From CAISDA01 sp050258555 (GTDB taxonomy: Bacteria; Bacteroidota; Ignavibacteria; UBA10030; UBA8401), in assembly GCA_050258555.1 (NCBI GenBank), contig JBLMZA010000076.1, positions 1-31,072 of the forward strand: 31,072 nucleotides of DNA. The letters are read 5' to 3'. A program made the position numbers and the translations under genes. How positions within the stretch are numbered: position 1 is the first letter of the stretch; each line of letters starts with the position of its first letter. This document shows positions 19,018 to 28,460 of this stretch, one piece after another. A model generated the notes under the pieces. That model saw only the letters and a program-made list of their open reading frames with translations. It was not told where the DNA came from and did not search any database.

Positions 19018-19361
19018 TCCAACGCTCCTTTTTTCAAAATGTAGAAATAGCCGATCAGCAGGATCACGATGAACAGCACCATTTCCACATATCCAAACAG
19101 TCCTAATACTTTAAAGTTCACAGCCCACGGGTACAGGAAGACCACTTCGATGTCGAAGAGGATGAAGAGGACGGCGACCATGTAATACTTGACCGAGAAG
19201 CGTTCGCGCGCGCTCTTGACGGGCGCCATGCCGCTCTCGTAGGTCGATTGCTTTTCGGGGTTGGGCTTATAGGGCCCGAGAATCTTGAATAATCCGTACA
19301 GCACCAGCCCCAGGCCGGCGGCTGCGGCTGCCATCATCAGGATCGGGAGATATCCGCTCAT
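19008..19361 (-). CDS. nuoA: NADH-quinone oxidoreductase subunit A (NuoA)
   Basis: A 117-residue membrane subunit of complex I with three predicted helices (about 4-26, 58-80 and 86-108). The conserved loop YESGMAP, followed by ARERFSVKYYMVAVLFILFD and then EVVFLYPWA, is diagnostic and includes the acidic residues of the first proton-channel region. The frame is open upstream to a TTG at 19403. I prefer the ATG at 19361 because it gives the normal length and lies about 25 bases after the start predicted from the promoter. It is the first gene of nuoABCDEF. Confidence 0.93.
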
Positions 19362-19392
19362 AGTACCTGCAGTCTTAATGAGAATAAGAAAA

Positions 19393-19421
19393 AAGTTAGA
19401 CAAAAAATCCTATAAAGTCAA
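19393..19421 (-). promoter_or_regulatory. Predicted promoter of the nuo operon
   Basis: On the minus strand TTGACT (19416-19421) and TAACTT (19393-19398) are 17 bases apart. Transcription would start near 19386, about 25 bases before the nuoA ATG. The -35 box matches 4 of 6 and the -10 box 3 of 6, including the key T, A and T. It lies in the short gap after the M61 peptidase gene, where I see no clear terminator, so read-through from that gene may add to nuo expression. Confidence 0.45.
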
Positions 19422-19446
19422 CGAACCATCTGCATGCGGCGCGATC

Positions 19447-21273
19447 TTATTTTTTCGCCGGCGATTCCTGCCACGGCACGCCAAGCCAGCGTTCATAGAT
19501 CGAACGCTGGAGCGATGAGGGATTTTCCGTCTTTTGGACGGTAAAGACCGGATTGCCGAAGCTCCGCGCCGTCACGACGGCTTCGCGCAGTATGCCGTCG
19601 CGGAAAAACGCGATGCGCGCCTGATCCCCGTCCTTCATCTCGCCGATGCGGTCGTTGATCTCGGTCGCGGGCATGCGCGCCGAATTCAGCGCCACCACTT
19701 CGTCTCCGGGCTGGAGGCCCGCATCTTCGGCCGGCGAGTCGCTCACCACGCGCGAGACTTTCACGCGGTTATCGGGCGTCTGCTGCAGCGTCATGCCGAT
19801 CGATCTCTTTGCGGGCTCGGGACTTTTGCGCACGCTGAGGCCGGCATACAGCAGGGTTTCATCCCAGGGCAGCGGAGCGGTGCCGTCGATTGCGCGCGCG
19901 AAGAAGTCCTTCAGGCTTCCGCCTGCGCACTCTTCGGCCGTTTGGCGGAAATCATCCACCGTGTAGCCCGCGCCCGACAACGGAAAGCGCTCGAACATCA
20001 GGCGCATCACGTCATCGAGGCTTTTCTTGTTTCCCGAGCGGTGGCGGATCTCGAGATCGAGCAGAAGGCTCGCCATCGCCCCCTTGCCGTAATAATCCGA
20101 TTCGGCATTGAACGCGTTTTCGTTGCCCTTCCAGTACTTGATCCATGCGTCATAGCTCGCATCGCTCAGCGAGAGCACCGCGTTGCCGGGGCGCGAGCGC
20201 TCTTCGTTGATGTAGCCCGGCAGGATGGTCATATACATCGAGCCCTGCCGGAGGCCCGCCTTCACCAGCATCATGGGACCGTAATAGCTTGTCGTGCCTT
20301 CGGCGATCCAGAGCTCGCGCGAATAGTTCTCGCGCTGGAAGTCGTACGGATGCAGTCCGCGCGGCCGCACTTGCTTCACGTTCCATGTGTGAAAGAATTC
20401 ATGCGAGATGAGGCTGAGCAGCTGCCCGTACTGGCCCGGATCGCGGAACCCATAGGAGCGCGCGCCGATGATCGTCGAGTTGAGGTGTTCGACGCCGCCG
20501 CCGTTAAAGGGCAGGCAGTGGATGAAGAACACGAATTTTTCGTACGGCAGCCGTCCCCAGAATTGTTTGTTGGCCGAAACGATCTTCGAGACGTCGCGGA
20601 TGAGCGTGTCGGCGTTCCAGTTGCCCCTGCCGCTCAGGCTGATCGTGTGGCGTTTGCCCTCGGCCGTGAACTCATAATCGTGCTGCGTGCCGATCTCGAG
20701 CGGACAATCGATGAAGTAATCGTAGGAGGGCGCCGTGAACGTGTCCGGCCTGCCCTGGACCTCATCGAGTCCCGTAGTGACATGCCACGATGGGAAGGGA
20801 CGGACGGTCAGTTCGATCGGCAGGCGGCGGTGACGATCTGTGTACATAAATACCGACTCGCCGCTGACAAACGCATGATCGATATCGAGACCGCGCGTCT
20901 TCATGTCGAAATCGTTCGCATAGACGCTGTAGCGGACCGTCAGGGCGCGGGCTCCGCGCGTTTCGACGCGCCAGGAGGATTTGGTCGACTTCTTCCAGGG
21001 AAGCGGCGCGCCATGTTCGTCGGCCGCCGAAAAATTCTGCACGCCGTTTGCCAGGTCGAGCACCAGATACCGGCCGGGGCGCCAGACCGGCAGGAGCACA
21101 TCCAGAACATTTTCGGAGGATGGAATGTTCTTAAATGTAGCTTCGACTTCCAGCAGGTGATTGGCCGGCTTCGGCATCGAGAGCGTATAGAGAACGGCGT
21201 CCTTCTGCGTATCGGCGCTGTATGTGAAGACAGGAAGAAGCATGCAAAGAGAGAGGATGAATACCCGTTTCAT
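19447..21273 (-). CDS. Secreted M61 family peptidase with PDZ domain
   Basis: A 608-residue predicted exported metallopeptidase of family M61 (glycyl aminopeptidase type). The signal peptide is MKRVFILSLCMLLPVFTYS. After an N-terminal beta domain comes the zinc motif in LISHEFFHTWN (H291, E292, H295), with the third ligand E325 in WIAEGTTSYYG. The GGGVEHLNS block just before it is also characteristic. Near the C-terminus (about 490-570) is a PDZ domain with VVSDSPAEDAGLQPGDEVVA. A longer frame begins at 21417, but it would start ahead of the predicted promoter and place 48 residues before the signal peptide. It lies upstream of nuoA on the same strand, 85 bases away. Substrates are unknown. 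Confidence 0.92.
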   Translation of the reverse strand: MKRVFILSLCMLLPVFTYSADTQKDAVLYTLSMPKPANHLLEVEATFKNIPSSENVLDVLLPVWRPGRYLVLDLANGVQNFSAADEHGAPLPWKKSTKSSWRVETRGARALTVRYSVYANDFDMKTRGLDIDHAFVSGESVFMYTDRHRRLPIELTVRPFPSWHVTTGLDEVQGRPDTFTAPSYDYFIDCPLEIGTQHDYEFTAEGKRHTISLSGRGNWNADTLIRDVSKIVSANKQFWGRLPYEKFVFFIHCLPFNGGGVEHLNSTIIGARSYGFRDPGQYGQLLSLISHEFFHTWNVKQVRPRGLHPYDFQRENYSRELWIAEGTTSYYGPMMLVKAGLRQGSMYMTILPGYINEERSRPGNAVLSLSDASYDAWIKYWKGNENAFNAESDYYGKGAMASLLLDLEIRHRSGNKKSLDDVMRLMFERFPLSGAGYTVDDFRQTAEECAGGSLKDFFARAIDGTAPLPWDETLLYAGLSVRKSPEPAKRSIGMTLQQTPDNRVKVSRVVSDSPAEDAGLQPGDEVVALNSARMPATEINDRIGEMKDGDQARIAFFRDGILREAVVTARSFGNPVFTVQKTENPSSLQRSIYERWLGVPWQESPAKK

Positions 21274-21321
21274 GGAAAAAGAGACAATGTTCAATGTGTC
21301 GTAATGAGGTGATATCTTCCC

Positions 21322-21350
21322 AATGTACTTCATTCCTACACGCAAATCAA
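21322..21350 (-). promoter_or_regulatory. Predicted promoter of the M61 peptidase gene
   Basis: On the minus strand TTGATT (21345-21350) and TACATT (21322-21327), each 4 of 6 matches, are 17 bases apart. The start would be near 21315, giving a leader of about 42 bases before the ATG at 21273. It is divergent from the promoter at 21399-21427. Confidence 0.5.
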
Positions 21351-21398
21351 TGTTGAAAAAAGCGGGACGGGCGTGGAACTTTTCAGCACGAGATGTCG

Positions 21399-21427
21399 TT
21401 GCGTTATATTCGGTCATTCCCTATATT
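21399..21427 (+). promoter_or_regulatory. Predicted promoter of the lpdA leader / lipoyl cluster
   Basis: TTGCGT (21399-21404) and TATATT (21422-21427, 5 of 6 matches) are 17 bases apart, with a predicted start near 21434. This is the best -10 box in the region and the same pair type as the parAB promoter. A transcript would first cross a 21-codon ORF and a terminator before lpdA. Confidence 0.5.
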
Positions 21428-21450
21428 GCTTCTAACTCAGACACAAACCC

Positions 21451-21516
21451 ATGAGACGTATCGCACGTTCGCTTGCTGCAACTGTTAAGGCAAACATTTC
21501 ACAATCGCTTCTGTAA
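21451..21516 (+). CDS. Possible 21-codon leader peptide before lpdA
   Basis: ATG at 21451 opens a 21-codon frame (MRRIARSLAATVKANISQSL plus a final L) ending with TAA at 21514-21516. The predicted peptide is basic and rich in Ala, Leu, Ile and Val, and could form an amphipathic helix. It lies about 17 bases after the predicted transcription start, and the 5' arm of a strong terminator starts at the second base of its stop codon. No Shine-Dalgarno is visible, but several well-supported genes in this window also lack one. It could be a leader peptide, a small protein, or a chance ORF in a small RNA. Confidence 0.35.
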   Translation: MRRIARSLAATVKANISQSLL

Positions 21517-21540
21517 AGAGGGATCCTTCCCTCTTTTTTT
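21515..21540 (+). terminator. Strong intrinsic terminator just before lpdA
   Basis: AAAGAGGGA (21515-21523) pairs perfectly with TCCCTCTTT (21528-21536) across a TCCT loop, followed by four more T, making a run of seven (21534-21540). It ends 15 bases before the lpdA ATG and begins inside the stop codon of the 21-codon ORF. It cannot be the terminator of the upstream gene, which runs the other way. Confidence 0.85.
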
Positions 21541-21555
21541 ATTCTCGAGGATGCC

Positions 21556-22950
<1,395 letters not shown>

Positions 22951-22964
22951 TTCCGGCGCACACG

Positions 22965-23681
22965 ATGAAAGAGATTCATGTCACGCGGCTCGGCAGAACG
23001 AAGTATGCCGACGCATGGAATGTGCAGAAACGTGTGTTCGAGGCGCGTCAGCGCAACGCCATCGGCGATGTGTTCCTTCTGACCGAACACGAGCCGGTCT
23101 ATACGCTCGGCAAGGGCGCCAACGAGAACCATGTGCTTGCCGGCGCGGAGGAGCTCGCCTCGCGTTCGATCGATCTCTTCCGCATCGACAGAGGCGGCGA
23201 TGTGACATTCCACGGTCCGGGACAGATCGTCGGCTATCCGATCATCGATCTCAGCCAGTATTACCTCGATGTGCACCGCTATCTGCGCGATCTCGAAGAG
23301 GTGCTCATCCGCACGCTCTCTGAATTTTCGATCGATGCGGGGCGTTCCGACGGCTACACCGGCGTGTGGGCCGGATCGGAGAAAGTCGCTGCCATCGGCG
23401 TGAAGATGCAGCGCTGGGTAACGATGCACGGCTTTGCGCTCAATGTGTCGACGGATCTGTCGTACTTCGACCGCATCATTCCCTGCGGCATCTTCCACAA
23501 GGGCGTGACATCGATGGAAGAACTTCTGCATGCGCCGGTGGTCATCTCTCGGGTTGAGCCGGTGATCATCAACCATTTTGAAACGGTGTTCGGCGTCCGC
23601 GCTCTTGACATGCCGCTCGACGAGCTGCTCGATGCGTGTCCGGCCGCCACACCGGTCGCTCTGAAGGAAGCACACGAATGA
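22965..23681 (+). CDS. lipB: Octanoyl-[acyl carrier protein]:protein octanoyltransferase LipB
   Basis: A 238-residue enzyme that moves an octanoyl chain from acyl carrier protein to the lipoyl-domain lysine of E2 proteins. The signature RGGDVTFHGPGQIVGYPI (76-93), the catalytic lysine K140 in SEKVAAIGV and the catalytic cysteine C174 in IIPCGI are intact. I start at ATG 22965, 14 bases after lpdA. A TTG at 22947 in the same frame would overlap the lpdA stop as TTGA and is a possible alternative. The stop codon overlaps the next gene's start (ATGA at 23678), so translation is coupled to the branched-chain E1. Confidence 0.95.
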   Translation: MKEIHVTRLGRTKYADAWNVQKRVFEARQRNAIGDVFLLTEHEPVYTLGKGANENHVLAGAEELASRSIDLFRIDRGGDVTFHGPGQIVGYPIIDLSQYYLDVHRYLRDLEEVLIRTLSEFSIDAGRSDGYTGVWAGSEKVAAIGVKMQRWVTMHGFALNVSTDLSYFDRIIPCGIFHKGVTSMEELLHAPVVISRVEPVIINHFETVFGVRALDMPLDELLDACPAATPVALKEAHE

Positions 23682-25756
23682 CACAGGCAGCGCAACCCGT
23701 AACCGCGGAGAAACGAAGCATGAAGAAACAGCCGGCCAGGCAGCAGGCGCACGACGTGCCGGGCGGCGCCGAACTGATGACGGCCTATCGCACGATGCTC
23801 CTTGCGCGCCTGATCGATGAAAAACAGATCATGATGCTGCGCCAGGGACGCATTCTCTTTCATATCAGCGGACCCGGGCACGAAGCCTGCCAGACGGCCG
23901 CCGCCATGGCGCTCAGGCCCGGCGTCGACTGGGCGTATCCGTATTACCGCGATCTCGCATTTTCCCTGCAGTACGGATCGACCGTCGGCGAGATGTTCAT
24001 GGAGAATATGCACCGCACGGCGGGGCCCAGTTCTCATGGGCGACAGATGCCCTCGCATTACGGCAACGACAGGCTTCGGATCGTCTCGCAATCGAGCCCG
24101 ACCGGCACGCAGTTTCTTCAGGCGGTGGGCACGGCGCTCGGAGCAAAGAAGGACGGAACCGATGAAGTGGTCTATGTCTCATCGGGCGAAGGAGCCACAA
24201 GCGAGGGGGAATTTTTCGAGGCGCTGAACTGGTCGACGCGCGAGAAGCTGCCGGTCATCTTTCTCGTGCAGAATAACCGGTATGCCATCTCGGTCCCCGT
24301 GGCAGAGCAGATATCGGGAGAATCGGTCGCCGAGCTTGCCAAGGGATATCCGAACCTGTATCGCTGCCGCATCGACGGAACGGACTTTATCGCCTCCTAC
24401 GGCGCGGCCGTTCGCGCCGTGGAGCATGCGCGCTCGGGCCAAGGACCGGCGCTCATCGAAGCCGATGTCGTCCGGCTCTTTCCGCATTCATCGAGCGACG
24501 ATCCGAAGAAATACCGCGATCCGGCAGAGATCGAGGCCGACAAGGCCCGTGATCCGCTTCCGAAACTCCGCGCGCTCATTCTTGAACGCGCTCTGGCAAC
24601 GGAAGAGGAACTGGAGCGCCTGCGCGCATCGCTGCTGGGCGAAATCGACGGCGCCGTCAAGGATGCCGAACATGCGGCGAGTCCGGCGCCTGAAACCGTG
24701 ACCGAAAACGTCCTGGCCCCCGCCGTGATCACGCGCGAGACCAGCGCCGCGCCGGCCAACGGCTCGGCTTCAGGGTGCATGATGGTCGATGCGATCAATC
24801 ACGCGCTGCATGAAGAGATGCGCCGCAATCCGAAGATCCTCGTCTACGGCGAGGATGTGGCCGGAGGGAAGGGCGGCGTCTTTTCAGCCACGAAAGGACT
24901 CACCGACGCCTTCGGGCGCGAGCGCGCGTTCAATTCTCCGCTTGCCGAAGCGAGCATCGTCGGAACCGCGATCGGACTGGCCGTGCGGGGATTCAAGCCC
25001 GTGGTCGAGATCCAGTTCGGCGATTACATCTGGCCGTCCTTCATGCAGTTCAGAGACGAGCTCGTGCAGATGCGCTACCGATCGGACGGAAGCTTTTCCT
25101 GCCCGGTGGTCGTGCGCGTGGCCGTGGGCGGTTACATCCGCGGCGGGCTCTATCACAGCCAGTCGATCGAGGGATTCTTCGCGCACATGCCGGGACTCTG
25201 GATCGCATTTCCGTCGAACGCCGCCGACGCCAAGGGCCTGCTGAAGGCGGCATGCCGCGAGGAGAATCCGGTGCTCTTTTGCGAGCACAAGGGACTCTAC
25301 CGTCAGCAGTTCGCCGCCTCTCCCGAGCCGAATGACGATTATGTGATTCCCTTCGGCTCGGCAAAGGTGAAGCGCGAGGGAACCGACATCACACTGGTGA
25401 GCTGGGGTTTTCTCGTGCAGCGCTCCATCGAGGCGGCCAGAAAGCTCGAGGCCCGGGGCGTGAGCGTGGAAGTGATCGATCTGCGGACGATCGCGCCGTG
25501 GGACAAAGAGACGGTCTTTGCCTCGGTGCGCAAGACCGGCAAGGTGCTCGTGGCGCACGAAGATACGCGCACGGCCGGGTTCGGCGCCGAGATCGCCAGC
25601 ACGATCGGCGAAGAGTGCTTCCAGTGGCTCGATGCTCCCGTTGTGCGCCTTGCCGCGCTCGATACGCCGGTGCCGTTTGCGCCCGCACTGGAAAACGCGA
25701 TGCTGCCCCAGGAGCAGCACCTGCTTGCCGCGCTGACGAGGCTGGCGGCCTATTGA
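23678..25756 (+). CDS. Fused alpha-beta 2-oxoacid (branched-chain type) dehydrogenase E1
   Basis: A 692-residue thiamine-diphosphate enzyme joining E1 alpha (about 30-325) and E1 beta (about 368-692) through an Ala/Pro/Thr-rich linker. Such fusions are common in Bacteroidota, and most act as branched-chain 2-oxoacid dehydrogenases. The alpha half shows SGPGHEACQ and DWAYPYYRD, and the diphosphate/Mg motif as GEGATSEGEFFEALN (170-184) ending in QNN (198-200). The usual GDG is GEG here. The beta half shows VYGEDVAGGKGGVF, SPLAEASIVGTAIGLA and VVEIQFGDY. I start at ATG 23678, which overlaps the lipB stop; the frame extends 14 codons further upstream into lipB. The substrate assignment is by family resemblance. 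Confidence 0.92.
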   Translation: MTQAAQPVTAEKRSMKKQPARQQAHDVPGGAELMTAYRTMLLARLIDEKQIMMLRQGRILFHISGPGHEACQTAAAMALRPGVDWAYPYYRDLAFSLQYGSTVGEMFMENMHRTAGPSSHGRQMPSHYGNDRLRIVSQSSPTGTQFLQAVGTALGAKKDGTDEVVYVSSGEGATSEGEFFEALNWSTREKLPVIFLVQNNRYAISVPVAEQISGESVAELAKGYPNLYRCRIDGTDFIASYGAAVRAVEHARSGQGPALIEADVVRLFPHSSSDDPKKYRDPAEIEADKARDPLPKLRALILERALATEEELERLRASLLGEIDGAVKDAEHAASPAPETVTENVLAPAVITRETSAAPANGSASGCMMVDAINHALHEEMRRNPKILVYGEDVAGGKGGVFSATKGLTDAFGRERAFNSPLAEASIVGTAIGLAVRGFKPVVEIQFGDYIWPSFMQFRDELVQMRYRSDGSFSCPVVVRVAVGGYIRGGLYHSQSIEGFFAHMPGLWIAFPSNAADAKGLLKAACREENPVLFCEHKGLYRQQFAASPEPNDDYVIPFGSAKVKREGTDITLVSWGFLVQRSIEAARKLEARGVSVEVIDLRTIAPWDKETVFASVRKTGKVLVAHEDTRTAGFGAEIASTIGEECFQWLDAPVVRLAALDTPVPFAPALENAMLPQEQHLLAALTRLAAY

Positions 25757-25816
25757 TTTTTTTCTGAACACAGCGACACACTTGATCATTTATTTAATCT
25801 CTAAATGGAAGAGGCG

Positions 25817-26059
25817 ATGGAAAACGTTATTCATGCTCACGATGTTTTACATATGGTGGCCGAAAGCAACGACGGAATTGTGCTGGAGGAACTTCGAACG
25901 GTGTTGAATGAAAAATACGGACCCGCAGTGCGGTTCACCAATTGCGCCGATGCGCGATTCACGGTGGACGAACTGCTGGCGTTCTTGCAGATGAGAGGAA
26001 AAATTTCGGTGGAAAACGGCGTGGCGCGCCTGAACGCGCACAACGTCTGCAATCACTAA
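25817..26059 (+). CDS. YecH family (DUF2492) putative metal-binding protein
   Basis: An 80-residue protein that matches the pattern of E. coli YecH/DUF2492: IHAHDVLHM at the start (H6, H8), RFTNCADARFTVDELLAFL in the middle (C43), and a C-terminal NVCNH (C78, H80). These His and Cys residues suggest a metal site; the function of the family is unknown. I start at ATG 25817 because GGAAGAGG lies directly upstream and the length then fits the family; an ATG four codons earlier is in frame. It sits between the branched-chain E1 gene and its E2 gene, in the same direction, which is unexpected. Confidence 0.82.
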   Translation: MENVIHAHDVLHMVAESNDGIVLEELRTVLNEKYGPAVRFTNCADARFTVDELLAFLQMRGKISVENGVARLNAHNVCNH

Positions 26060-26085
26060 CAAACCCCGGAAAGACCACGACCACA

Positions 26086-27450
26086 ATGGCCCTTGTTGAT
26101 GTGATCATGCCCCAATTGGGCGAAAGTATCGCCGAAGGTACGATATCCAAGTGGCACAAGAAGCAGGGAGAGACGATCGGAAAGGATGAGACGCTGCTCG
26201 AGATTTCGACAGACAAGGTCGATTCCGAGATCCCGTCTCCGGCGGCAGGCGTCGTTGCCGAACTCTTGTTTCCGGAGCAGACGACCGTTGCGGTGATGAC
26301 CGTTATTGCACGCATCGACACCGAGCCGGGCTCGGCCGCTCGGACATCCGGGCAGGAGCAGGCTCCGGCTGCCGTCGACACGACGAGTGCGGAGTCGGCC
26401 GACATTCCTCAGGCCTCGGTCACCGCACAGGTGCAGGAAGCCTTTGGCGGAGAAGCGCCGGAAGCGAAGACCGAAGGCCGATTCTATTCGCCGCTGGTCT
26501 TGAATATCGCGCGGAGCGAAGGTCTGGCGATGCAGGAGCTGGAACGCATCGAGGGCACAGGAAGCGCCGGCCGCGTCACGAAAAAGGACGTTCTGGCCTA
26601 CCTTGAAAAAAGAGCGGCCTCCGGAAAACAGCAGGAGCCGGCGCGCCCTGCTGCCGGCGGCACGATGCCCTCTGCCGTGCAGCCGAAGCCGGCCGATGAG
26701 GCGCCGCGCATTCAGGTGATCGAGCCGGCGCGCGAACGCCGGGAAGCGACGGATCGGGAGGAGCGCATTCCGATGGATGCGATGCGCCGCTCGATTGCCG
26801 AGCGCATGGCCAGAAGCAAGCAGACGACGCCGCATGTCTATACGGTCACAGAAGCCGATGTGACGAAAATGGCGGCATGGCGCGAGCGCATGAAACAGGA
26901 GTTCGAACGGCGCGAAGGCATCCCCTTGACGCTCACGCCGCTCTTTCTTGATGCGGTGGTGAAGGCGCTCCGCGAGTATCCGCTCATCAATGCGTCCGTC
27001 GAAGCCGACACGATTGTGGTGAAGAAGGACATCCATCTGGGCGTGGCCGTTGCGCTCGAGGGCAACGGACTGATCGTGCCCGTGATCCGGCATGCCGATG
27101 AAAAGAACATCGCCGGACTGGCGCGCGCGGTGAACGACATTTCCGTGCGCGCGCGCTCCAAAAAACTCATGCCGGAAGACGTACAGGGCGGCACGTTTAC
27201 GGTGACCAATCCCGGCATGATCGGAAATCTCTACGGCATCCCGATCATCAATCCGCCGCAATCGGCGATTCTCGCCATCGGCGCCGTGAAGAAGCGTCCC
27301 GTGGTGGTCGACGACGCCATTGCCATCCGCTCGATGGTGTATCTGACGCTTTCGTACGATCACCGCATCATCGACGGACTGTTGGGCGGCATGTTCCTGG
27401 AACGTGTCGCCTCGCTGCTCGAACAATTTACCGCACAGCCGGCGCTCTGA
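26086..27450 (+). CDS. 2-oxoacid dehydrogenase E2 (dihydrolipoyl acyltransferase, branched-chain type)
   Basis: A 454-residue acyltransferase core of a 2-oxoacid dehydrogenase complex. The N-terminal lipoyl domain (about 1-78) has the modified lysine K44 in EISTDKVDSEIP. After an Ala/Pro/Glu linker comes the E1/E3-binding domain (about 132-175) with SPLVLNIARSEGL and GSAGRVTKKDVLAYL. The catalytic domain ends with the active site SYDHRIIDG (H426, D430). It has one lipoyl domain. The frame extends upstream to 25942, but that part lies inside the YecH-like gene; ATG 26086 begins the lipoyl domain. Its pairing with the fused E1 is inferred from order. Confidence 0.94.
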   Translation: MALVDVIMPQLGESIAEGTISKWHKKQGETIGKDETLLEISTDKVDSEIPSPAAGVVAELLFPEQTTVAVMTVIARIDTEPGSAARTSGQEQAPAAVDTTSAESADIPQASVTAQVQEAFGGEAPEAKTEGRFYSPLVLNIARSEGLAMQELERIEGTGSAGRVTKKDVLAYLEKRAASGKQQEPARPAAGGTMPSAVQPKPADEAPRIQVIEPARERREATDREERIPMDAMRRSIAERMARSKQTTPHVYTVTEADVTKMAAWRERMKQEFERREGIPLTLTPLFLDAVVKALREYPLINASVEADTIVVKKDIHLGVAVALEGNGLIVPVIRHADEKNIAGLARAVNDISVRARSKKLMPEDVQGGTFTVTNPGMIGNLYGIPIINPPQSAILAIGAVKKRPVVVDDAIAIRSMVYLTLSYDHRIIDGLLGGMFLERVASLLEQFTAQPAL

Positions 27451-27533
27451 TACTAAAGACGCCGGCGCCATCACATACACACACACTTACTGACTGCCGC
27501 AGGAACGAAAGAAGGCAGAAACGAACAGACGAT

Positions 27534-28415
27534 ATGAGTGAACTGATCATACAGGAAACCCCGATGCAGGAGGAGCCCCCCATGCGCAAGCCCGAGTGGC
27601 TCAAGGCGCGCGTGCCGGGCGGAGAAAAATACGCCGAGCTGCGGCAATTGATCGACCATCGCAAGCTCCACACGGTCTGCGAGGAGGCCCGCTGCCCGAA
27701 TATGGGCGAATGCTGGAATTCCGGAACGGCCACATTCATGATTTTGGGCGACACGTGCACGCGCAGCTGCGGCTTCTGCGCCATCAAGACCGGCCGCGCC
27801 TATACGGTGGACCATGACGAGCCGAAGCGCGTGGGCGAGGCCGTGGCCCTCATGAATCTGCGCCATGCCGTCATCACGTCGGTCAACCGCGACGAGCTCT
27901 ATGACGGCGGCGCGTCGATCTTCGCCGAGACGATCAAGGAGATCCGCACGCGGCTGCCCAAGTGCCGCATCGAAGTGCTCATCCCCGATTTCCAGGGACT
28001 CGAGGAGGCGCTCAACATCGTGCTCGACGCGCAGCCCGACATCCTCAATCACAATACGGAAACCGTGCCGAGCCTCTACCGCACCGTGCGCCCGCAGGCG
28101 CACTATCACCGCTCGCTCGAACTCCTGGAGCGCGCGAAGCGCCGCGGCTTCACGACGAAATCCGGCATCATGGTCGGCCTCGGCGAAACCAACGAAGAGG
28201 TGCTCGAGACCATGAGCGACTTGAACGCGGTCGAATGCGACATCCTCACGATCGGACAGTATCTGCGTCCGACGAAGGATCATCTGCCCGTGAAGCGCTA
28301 TGTGCATCCGGATGAGTTCGCGATGTTCAAGGAAAAGGGACTGGCCATGGGATTCCGCTATGTGGAATCCGGTCCGCTCGTGCGCAGCTCGTATCATGCG
28401 GCGCAGCAGGTGTAA
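27534..28415 (+). CDS. lipA: Lipoyl synthase LipA
   Basis: A 293-residue radical SAM enzyme that inserts two sulfurs into octanoyl-E2 to make the lipoyl group. The auxiliary 4Fe-4S cluster ligands are C49, C54 and C60 (CEEARCPNMGEC). The radical SAM cluster ligands are C75, C79 and C82 (CTRSCGFC). The C-terminal RSSYHA, which supplies the serine ligand, is present. Start choice is uncertain: ATG 27534 gives 293 residues, but ATG 27582 (277 residues, beginning MRKPEWLKARV) has the best Shine-Dalgarno in the window, AGGAGGAG (27568-27575), six bases upstream. The gene lies between the two dehydrogenase sets and completes the LipB-LipA pathway. A CA-repeat leader precedes it. Confidence 0.96.
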   Translation: MSELIIQETPMQEEPPMRKPEWLKARVPGGEKYAELRQLIDHRKLHTVCEEARCPNMGECWNSGTATFMILGDTCTRSCGFCAIKTGRAYTVDHDEPKRVGEAVALMNLRHAVITSVNRDELYDGGASIFAETIKEIRTRLPKCRIEVLIPDFQGLEEALNIVLDAQPDILNHNTETVPSLYRTVRPQAHYHRSLELLERAKRRGFTTKSGIMVGLGETNEEVLETMSDLNAVECDILTIGQYLRPTKDHLPVKRYVHPDEFAMFKEKGLAMGFRYVESGPLVRSSYHAAQQV

Positions 28416-28460
28416 TGCCCTATATATCCTCCACTATCAAGACGACATGAAGGAGACAGA

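Noticed and set aside
21274..21417. 5' extension of the M61 peptidase frame
   Set aside because: It would place 48 residues before a clear signal peptide and would cover the predicted promoter.
25942..26085. 5' extension of the branched-chain E2 frame into the YecH-like gene
   Set aside because: The extension overlaps a recognisable gene in another frame and has no domain; the lipoyl domain starts exactly at ATG 26086.
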